DNA from: Puniceicoccales bacterium
GTDB taxonomy: Bacteria > Verrucomicrobiota > Verrucomicrobiia > Opitutales > UBA953
Assembly (NCBI GenBank): GCA_031289285.1
Contig: JAITPT010000119.1
Location: 1-9,244, forward strand
Reading direction: 5' to 3'
DNA length: 9,244 bases
Shown here: piece after piece, positions 6,206 through 9,244 of the stretch
How positions within the stretch are numbered: the stretch's first letter is position 1
How the letters are laid out: every line of letters starts with the position of its first letter
Translations under genes and position numbers: made by a program
Notes under the pieces: generated by a model
The model's database searches: none
The model's input: the letters and a program-made list of their open reading frames with translations, nothing else
What the model was told of the DNA's origin: nothing

Positions 6206-6299
6206 TTGACCCTCCACTTTCCCATCCGGTGATGGCAACCCGTGATGGCTGATTCCACCGCCAAACAAAAAACCAAACCAACCTAAATACACACAGCAC
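6206..6299 (+). other. rpsK-rpsD spacer with short direct repeat
   Basis: A 94-base gap. GTGATGGC occurs twice (6229-6236 and 6242-6249), 13 bases apart, and CATC/GATG (6223-6226 with 6231-6234) could form a small hairpin around the first copy. The final 50 bases are A/C-rich and lead to rpsD with no Shine-Dalgarno motif. In other bacteria S4 autoregulates alpha-operon mRNA, so the spacer is worth a structure check, but nothing here matches a known S4 site by eye. Confidence 0.3.
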
Positions 6300-6908
6300 A
6301 TGTCCCGCTACACCGGACCTACCAGCAGAATAAACCGCCGCTTCGGCCAAAGCATCTTCCCGCCCTCCAAAGGCGAGGAACGTCGCGCCTACCCGCCCGG
6401 CGTCCACGGCCCAACCAAACGCCGCAAAGTCTCCGAATACGGCACCGGCCTCAACGAGAAGCAAAAACTCCGCTTCATGTATGGCCTCAACGAAAAACAG
6501 TTCCGCCTCACGTTCCAACGCGCAAAACGCCAAGGCGGCGTCACCGGCGAAAACTTCCTTCGCCTCCTACACATACGCCTCGACAACGTCGTGTATCTGC
6601 TCGGCCTCACTCGCACACGCGCCGCAGCCCGCCAGCTCGTCGCCCACGGCCACATCTTTGTCAACAACCACAAAGTGGACATCCCAAGCTACATCCTCGC
6701 CGTCGGCGACAGCATCGAAGTCCGCCAACGCACTTCCTCGCGCCAACTCGCCACTCGCGGCGCCGAAGAAAACCAACAACGCGTCGTCCCACCTTGGCTC
6801 GATTTCCAAGCAGACAACCTCAAAGGAACAGTCAACCGACTCCCCGCCGCAGAGGAACTCCCCGCCGAAATCAACATCCAGCTCATCGTCGAGTTCTACA
6901 GCCGCTAA
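6300..6908 (+). CDS. rpsD: 30S ribosomal protein S4 (uS4), cysteine-free form
   Basis: Primary 16S rRNA-binding protein that nucleates assembly of the 30S body and takes part in decoding accuracy. The product has 202 residues, a normal length. The N-terminus is MSRYTGPTSRINRRFG (1-16), followed by AYPPGVHGP (30-38). The S4 RNA-binding domain is at about 92-145 (HIRLDNVVYLLGLTRTRAAA, then RQLVAHGHIFVNNHKVDIPS). The C-terminal signature comprises PWLDFQADNLKGTVNRLP and EINIQLIVEFYSR. The four N-terminal zinc-ligand cysteines of the C+ form of S4 are absent; the entire protein has no cysteine, so it is the zinc-independent type. ATG 6300 is the canonical start. Confidence 0.98.
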   Translation: MSRYTGPTSRINRRFGQSIFPPSKGEERRAYPPGVHGPTKRRKVSEYGTGLNEKQKLRFMYGLNEKQFRLTFQRAKRQGGVTGENFLRLLHIRLDNVVYLLGLTRTRAAARQLVAHGHIFVNNHKVDIPSYILAVGDSIEVRQRTSSRQLATRGAEENQQRVVPPWLDFQADNLKGTVNRLPAAEELPAEINIQLIVEFYSR

Positions 6909-6982
6909 ACCTAACCGTTCACGCGAGCCAACGAACACGTATCACCAAGCAACAGTCATCAACACCACTCACAACCAACATC

Positions 6983-6987
6983 GGAGA
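6983..6987 (+). promoter_or_regulatory. Shine-Dalgarno sequence of rpoA
   Basis: GGAGA lies six bases before the rpoA ATG (6993), a standard Shine-Dalgarno core and spacing. It is the only clear one in the window: the starts of rplO, secY, map, rpsM, rpsK, rpsD and rplQ are all preceded by A/C-rich sequence without GGAG, GAGG or AGGA. Confidence 0.75.
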
Positions 6988-6992
6988 CAAAC

Positions 6993-7985
6993 ATGCCAAA
7001 TCGGAAATTTGAACTGCCCAAAGAACTCAAGAGAGTAGAATCCGGCGATAACTACGCCAAATTTGTCGCGGAGCCATTCGTCACGGGATACGGTCACACC
7101 GTCGGCAATTCGCTCCGCCGAGTCCTCCTCTCGTCTATCGAAGGCGCCGCTGTCGCCGCCGTCAAAATTGACGGCGTCCAGCACGAATTCCAGACAGTCG
7201 AGGGCGTCCACGAAGACGTCACCGACATCGTCCTCAACCTAAAACGAGTCCTCTTCAAAGCCGCAAAACGAGGCCCCTACAAGGTCACCCTCGATGTGGA
7301 CAAAGAAGGCCCCATCACCGCTGGCGACATCCAACTCGTCCAAGGTCTCGACATCGTCAACAAAGACCAACTCATCTGCACTCTCGACAAAAAACGGCGC
7401 TTCTACGCCGAAATTGACGTCAAGGTCGGGCACAGTTGGAGCACCGCCGAGGATAACAAAGACGCCGAACAAACAATTGGCGTCATCCCCGTGGACTCCC
7501 TCTACAGCCCCGTCCGACTCGCCAAATACACTGTCGAAAACACACGTGTCGGCCAAATGACGGACTACGACAAACTCATTCTCGAGGTCTGGACCGACGG
7601 GCGCATCACGCCCGACGCCGCCCTCGGCGAGGCAGGCGCCATTTTGAGCCGCCACATAGACATCTTTGTCAACCCTGCTGACAAAGAAGCCATCAACAAC
7701 CGCATTGGCGCGGCGAGCAAAGAGGACAGCGAAGACCAAAACAAACTCCGCAAACTCCTCAACATGTCCGTCAACGAAATCGAACTTTCTGTCCGTGCGG
7801 CAAACTGCCTCAACAACGCAAACATCACCTCTGTCGGTGAACTTGCCATGAAAAGCGAACCAGAAATGCTCAAATATCGCAACTTCGGCAAAAAATCCCT
7901 CACAGAAATCAAACTCAAACTCGAACAACTCGGCCTCTCTCTGGGCAAACCCATTGACGAACGCCTCCTCGACAAAACAAATTAA
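6993..7985 (+). CDS. rpoA: DNA-directed RNA polymerase subunit alpha
   Basis: Alpha dimerises to scaffold beta and beta' and contacts promoter UP elements and activators. The 330-residue product has the dimerisation motif GYGHTVGNSLRRVLLSSIEG (32-51) and the inserted subdomain, with VKIDGVQHEFQTVEGVHEDV (57-76), in the N-terminal domain. A linker (about 235-255) leads to the C-terminal domain with two helix-hairpin-helix motifs. Residues corresponding to the E. coli DNA-contacting set are present: R268, N271 and C272 in SVRAANCL, and G299, K300, S302 and E305 in NFGKKSLTEIK. The length equals the family norm. It follows rpsD by 84 bases and is followed by rplQ after 18 bases. It alone has a good Shine-Dalgarno sequence, which could let it be translated more independently than its neighbours. 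Confidence 0.98.
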   Translation: MPNRKFELPKELKRVESGDNYAKFVAEPFVTGYGHTVGNSLRRVLLSSIEGAAVAAVKIDGVQHEFQTVEGVHEDVTDIVLNLKRVLFKAAKRGPYKVTLDVDKEGPITAGDIQLVQGLDIVNKDQLICTLDKKRRFYAEIDVKVGHSWSTAEDNKDAEQTIGVIPVDSLYSPVRLAKYTVENTRVGQMTDYDKLILEVWTDGRITPDAALGEAGAILSRHIDIFVNPADKEAINNRIGAASKEDSEDQNKLRKLLNMSVNEIELSVRAANCLNNANITSVGELAMKSEPEMLKYRNFGKKSLTEIKLKLEQLGLSLGKPIDERLLDKTN

Positions 7986-8003
7986 TCACAACTTCCAAAA
8001 ACA

Positions 8004-8612
8004 ATGAGACACCGCAAACACAGACAACAACTCGGCGTCAAACGCGAACACCGTGTCGCACTCATCGCCAACCTCGCCTCCGCACTCTTCCTACACGGAC
8101 GCATACAAACCACACTTGCCAAAGCCAAAGCACTCCGCCCCTTTGCCGAGAAAATCATCACCTACGCAAAAAAAGCAGCCCTCACTGAGGACAAACTGGC
8201 GCAGCTTCATTATCGCCGCTTAGCCATTGCAAAGGTGCGCGACGAGGACGCCGTAAAAATCCTCTTTGACGACCACGCCAAAGAGTTTTTGAAGCGTCCC
8301 GGTGGTTACACCCGCATCTACAAGCTCGGTGCCCGCATTGGCGACGCCGCCGAAACCGCTCTCATCGAATTGATTAAGGCGGAGGACAAGGGTTACGAAA
8401 AAACAAAGGGCAAAAAAACTACCAAACGCCCAAAAGCCAAAACCAAAAAAACTGCCATCCGCCCTGCCAGCACCAGTGCCGCCGAACCCACCGCCGCTGC
8501 TGCCGAGTCTGCCGCCGCTGCCGAGTCTGCCGCTGCTGGTGCCGAGTCTGCCGCCGTCGCTGCTGCCGCCACCGAGCCAGTTGCCGCCGCTCCTGTCGAG
8601 GCTGCTGCCTAA
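8004..8612 (+). CDS. rplQ: 50S ribosomal protein L17 (bL17) with long C-terminal tail
   Basis: bL17 lies on the solvent side of the 50S subunit near the polypeptide exit tunnel. Residues 1-125 are the full family domain: MRHRKHRQQLGVKREHRVAL, LFLHGRIQTTLAKAKALRPF (28-47), AEKIITYAKK, LHYRRLAIAKVRD, and RPGGYTRIYKLGARIGDAA (98-116). Most L17 proteins end near 120-130 residues. Here a Lys-rich stretch (about 129-153) and an Ala/Glu/Ser-rich tail (154-202, with AESAAA-type repeats) bring the total to 202. The start ATG is 18 bases after rpoA, without a Shine-Dalgarno motif. It closes the operon. Confidence 0.97.
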   Translation: MRHRKHRQQLGVKREHRVALIANLASALFLHGRIQTTLAKAKALRPFAEKIITYAKKAALTEDKLAQLHYRRLAIAKVRDEDAVKILFDDHAKEFLKRPGGYTRIYKLGARIGDAAETALIELIKAEDKGYEKTKGKKTTKRPKAKTKKTAIRPASTSAAEPTAAAAESAAAAESAAAGAESAAVAAAATEPVAAAPVEAAA

Positions 8613-8684
8613 CCCGTATTCGGCTTCAACTCCGAAGGGTCCGGCGACTTGCCTCAAACCTTCGTGGTCGAGCCTGCTGTTTAG

Positions 8685-8718
8685 CCTGCATTCGGTTTCA
8701 ACCTGCATTCGGTTTCAA
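8685..8718 (+). repeat. perfect 17-bp tandem repeat, with a degenerate copy at 8613-8629
   Basis: CCTGCATTCGGTTTCAA occurs at 8685-8701 and again, identically, at 8702-8718. A third related copy, CCCGTATTCGGCTTCAA (three C/T differences), begins immediately after the rplQ stop at 8613-8629. The spread of related copies suggests a dispersed intergenic repeat family rather than chance. Confidence 0.85.
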
Positions 8719-8746
8719 CCCGCCAACGGCGCATTTGGCGGGAACC
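8711..8746 (+). terminator. strong hairpin after rplQ, possible terminator
   Basis: A perfect 8-bp stem CCCGCCAA/TTGGCGGG (8719-8726 with 8735-8742) surrounds the 8-base loop CGGCGCAT. An outer GGTT/AACC pairing (8711-8714 with 8743-8746) continues it across a four-base bulge. It lies about 100 bases after the last operon gene and could end or protect the transcript. There is no T-run, so an intrinsic terminator of the usual kind is not shown; a repeat-borne stem is an alternative. Confidence 0.4.
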
Positions 8747-8813
8747 TGTCACGAGAACCTGTTGAGGCATCTGCCCCAGCAGGTTTTGCCGCGCAACCTG
8801 CGCCCGCGCAGCG

Positions 8814-8829
8814 CAGACTACCAAGTCTG
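8814..8829. repeat. short perfect hairpin
   Basis: CAGACT/AGTCTG (8814-8819 with 8824-8829) around the tetraloop ACCA. It forms a pair with the next hairpin 15 bases downstream, which uses a related CAGAC/GTCTG stem. Two related four-base-loop hairpins side by side resemble REP-type intergenic palindromes. Confidence 0.6.
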
Positions 8830-8844
8830 TTTGTCGCAGTGTAG

Positions 8845-8864
8845 CACAGACAATCCTGTCTGTG
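8845..8864. repeat. perfect 8-bp hairpin, REP-like
   Basis: CACAGACA/TGTCTGTG (8845-8852 with 8857-8864) around the tetraloop ATCC. The stem is perfect and shares CAGAC/GTCTG with the hairpin at 8814-8829. It has no T-run and lies about 230 bases from rplQ, so a dispersed palindrome is more likely than a terminator. Confidence 0.65.
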
Positions 8865-8941
8865 TCGCCGTCATTACCGAAAGCAGCAAAAACAACATGG
8901 TGTCTGGGGCAGCACCAAAAACGACCAACGCAATTAAAAAA

Positions 8942-8973
8942 GCAAGTGAAAAAAGGGTCTGTCCCTTTATTGT
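8942..8973 (+). repeat. direct repeat copy 1 with GGGTCTGTCCC hairpin
   Basis: The copy consists of GCAAGT, one extra G, then A6, then GGGTCTGTCCCTTTATTGT (8955-8973). Inside it AAAGGG/CCCTTT (8952-8957 with 8963-8968) forms a hairpin with loop TCTGT, flanked by A-rich and T-rich arms, so it could act as a weak terminator. The same block recurs in the same orientation 121 bases downstream. GGG(A/T)C-type palindromes of this kind resemble elements mobilised by REP-associated tyrosine (Y1/IS200-like) transposases; that link is by resemblance only, and no transposase gene is in the window. Confidence 0.7.
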
Positions 8974-9063
8974 ATTGTGCAATGGTTCTCTACGAGGGAA
9001 ATGCTGTGCGAGCGAAATTGTGCGAGTGGTGCCTTTGCGCCGATGCCACAAATCATTTGGAAT

Positions 9064-9094
9064 GCAAGTAAAAAAGGGTCTGTCCCTTTATTGT
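9064..9094 (+). repeat. direct repeat copy 2 with GGGTCTGTCCC hairpin
   Basis: GCAAGT (9064-9069), A6 (9070-9075) and GGGTCTGTCCCTTTATTGT (9076-9094) repeat the block at 8942-8973 with only one base missing before the A-run. The two copies bracket about 90 bases, which themselves contain the direct repeat TGTGCGAG (9005-9012 and 9019-9026). The arrangement of two like-oriented palindromic copies around a short core resembles a small non-autonomous element. Confidence 0.7.
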
Positions 9095-9101
9095 GTTTAT
9101 A

Positions 9102-9201
9102 GCTCCGAAGGAGCGGCAGCTTTTGGCCGTGGGTGACGGAGCGTAGCGAGGGAAGCCACGGAACCCGCCCGCCCTCAACAAAGCCCCGAAGGGACGACAG
9201 C
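9102..9201. repeat. pair of CCGAAGG palindromic elements around an inverted repeat
   Basis: GCTCC-GAA-GGAGC (9102-9114) is a perfect 5-bp hairpin with a GAA loop, followed by GGCAGC. A sister sequence, AGCCCCGAAGGGACGACAGC, lies at 9182-9201. Between them CCGTGG/CCACGG (9127-9132 with 9156-9161) forms an inverted repeat around 23 bases. The shared pattern AGCyCCGAAGGrrCGrCAGC suggests two copies of one repeat family; a shorter match, TCCGAAGGGTCCGGCGAC, occurs at 8631-8648. Confidence 0.55.
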
Positions 9202-9244
9202 AGCGGTGCCTCGCGGAGGGCGGCGGAGGCGAAGGAGGAGGCGG

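Larger units (their letters stand above)
8613..9244. other. gene-free repeat mosaic downstream of rplQ
   Basis: 632 bases with no recognisable gene on either strand. Short open frames exist but their translations are low-complexity or contain the local nucleotide repeats. The region is built of a 17-bp tandem repeat with a degenerate upstream relative, several perfect hairpins, four AACCTG copies on the + strand (8700, 8743, 8756, 8795), a pair of long direct repeats with an internal GGGTCTGTCCC hairpin, and two CCGAAGG-type elements. Base composition is more even than in the operon. It looks like an intergenic cluster of dispersed repeats at the operon end. The last 40 bases are purine-rich (GGAGG/GGCGG patterns) and run off the window. 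Confidence 0.7.

Noticed and set aside
8613..9094. CRISPR-like array
   Set aside because: Repeats are of different families with irregular spacing, and there are no regular unique spacers or cas genes.
8735..9136. 133-codon + strand frame after rplQ
   Set aside because: It runs across hairpins and both direct repeats, so the peptide contains the same nucleotide repeat twice; no recognisable domain.

Overview
This window is the distal half of a large ribosomal-protein (spc/alpha-type) gene cluster, all on the + strand. The order is rpsE (5' end cut off by the window) - rplO - secY - map - rpsM - rpsK - rpsD - rpoA - rplQ, followed by about 630 bases of gene-free, repeat-rich DNA. Coding DNA is GC-rich with a strong preference for C-ending codons. 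The gene order, the lack of rpmD (L30) between rpsE and rplO, the lack of infA/rpmJ between map and rpsM, the near absence of Shine-Dalgarno motifs, and the SecY N-terminus all fit a member of the Planctomycetes-Verrucomicrobia-Chlamydiae group. I lean towards Verrucomicrobiota (Opitutae-like), but this is inference from the sequence style and no 16S gene is present.

Region by region: 1-539 end of S5; 540-689 spacer with a GC hairpin; 690-1166 L15; 1167-1358 spacer with A-tracts and a possible attenuator; 1359-4064 secY; 4065-4173 a C-rich, purine-poor spacer; 4174-4941 methionine aminopeptidase; 4942-5072 an AT-rich spacer with a possible promoter; 5073-5450 S13; 5489-6205 S11; 6300-6908 S4; 6993-7985 RNA polymerase alpha; 8004-8612 L17; 8613-9244 a mosaic of short tandem repeats, hairpins and direct repeats without a credible gene. 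Together the genes make ribosome subunits, the RNA polymerase assembly platform, the membrane protein-export channel, and the enzyme that trims N-terminal methionine from nascent chains.

The most striking item is SecY. The reading frame is 901 codons, about twice the family norm. A complete ten-helix SecY core is followed by an apparent eleventh membrane helix (about residues 486-505), a long Pro/Ala-rich tail with internal duplications, and a LysM peptidoglycan-binding domain (residues 743-785). The extra helix would place the tail outside the cytoplasm, which is where a LysM domain could bind the wall. This suggests a translocon physically tethered to peptidoglycan. The frame ends in five 10-bp tandem repeats; loss of one repeat would join secY in frame to map.

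A second theme is low-complexity Ala/Pro/Glu appendages on several proteins: the S5 C-terminus, an S11 N-terminal extension of about 120 residues, the L17 C-terminus and the SecY tail. Only rpoA has a clear Shine-Dalgarno sequence. The extended S11 lies, in known ribosome structures, on the 30S platform near the 3' end of 16S rRNA, so a link with SD-independent initiation is possible but speculative.
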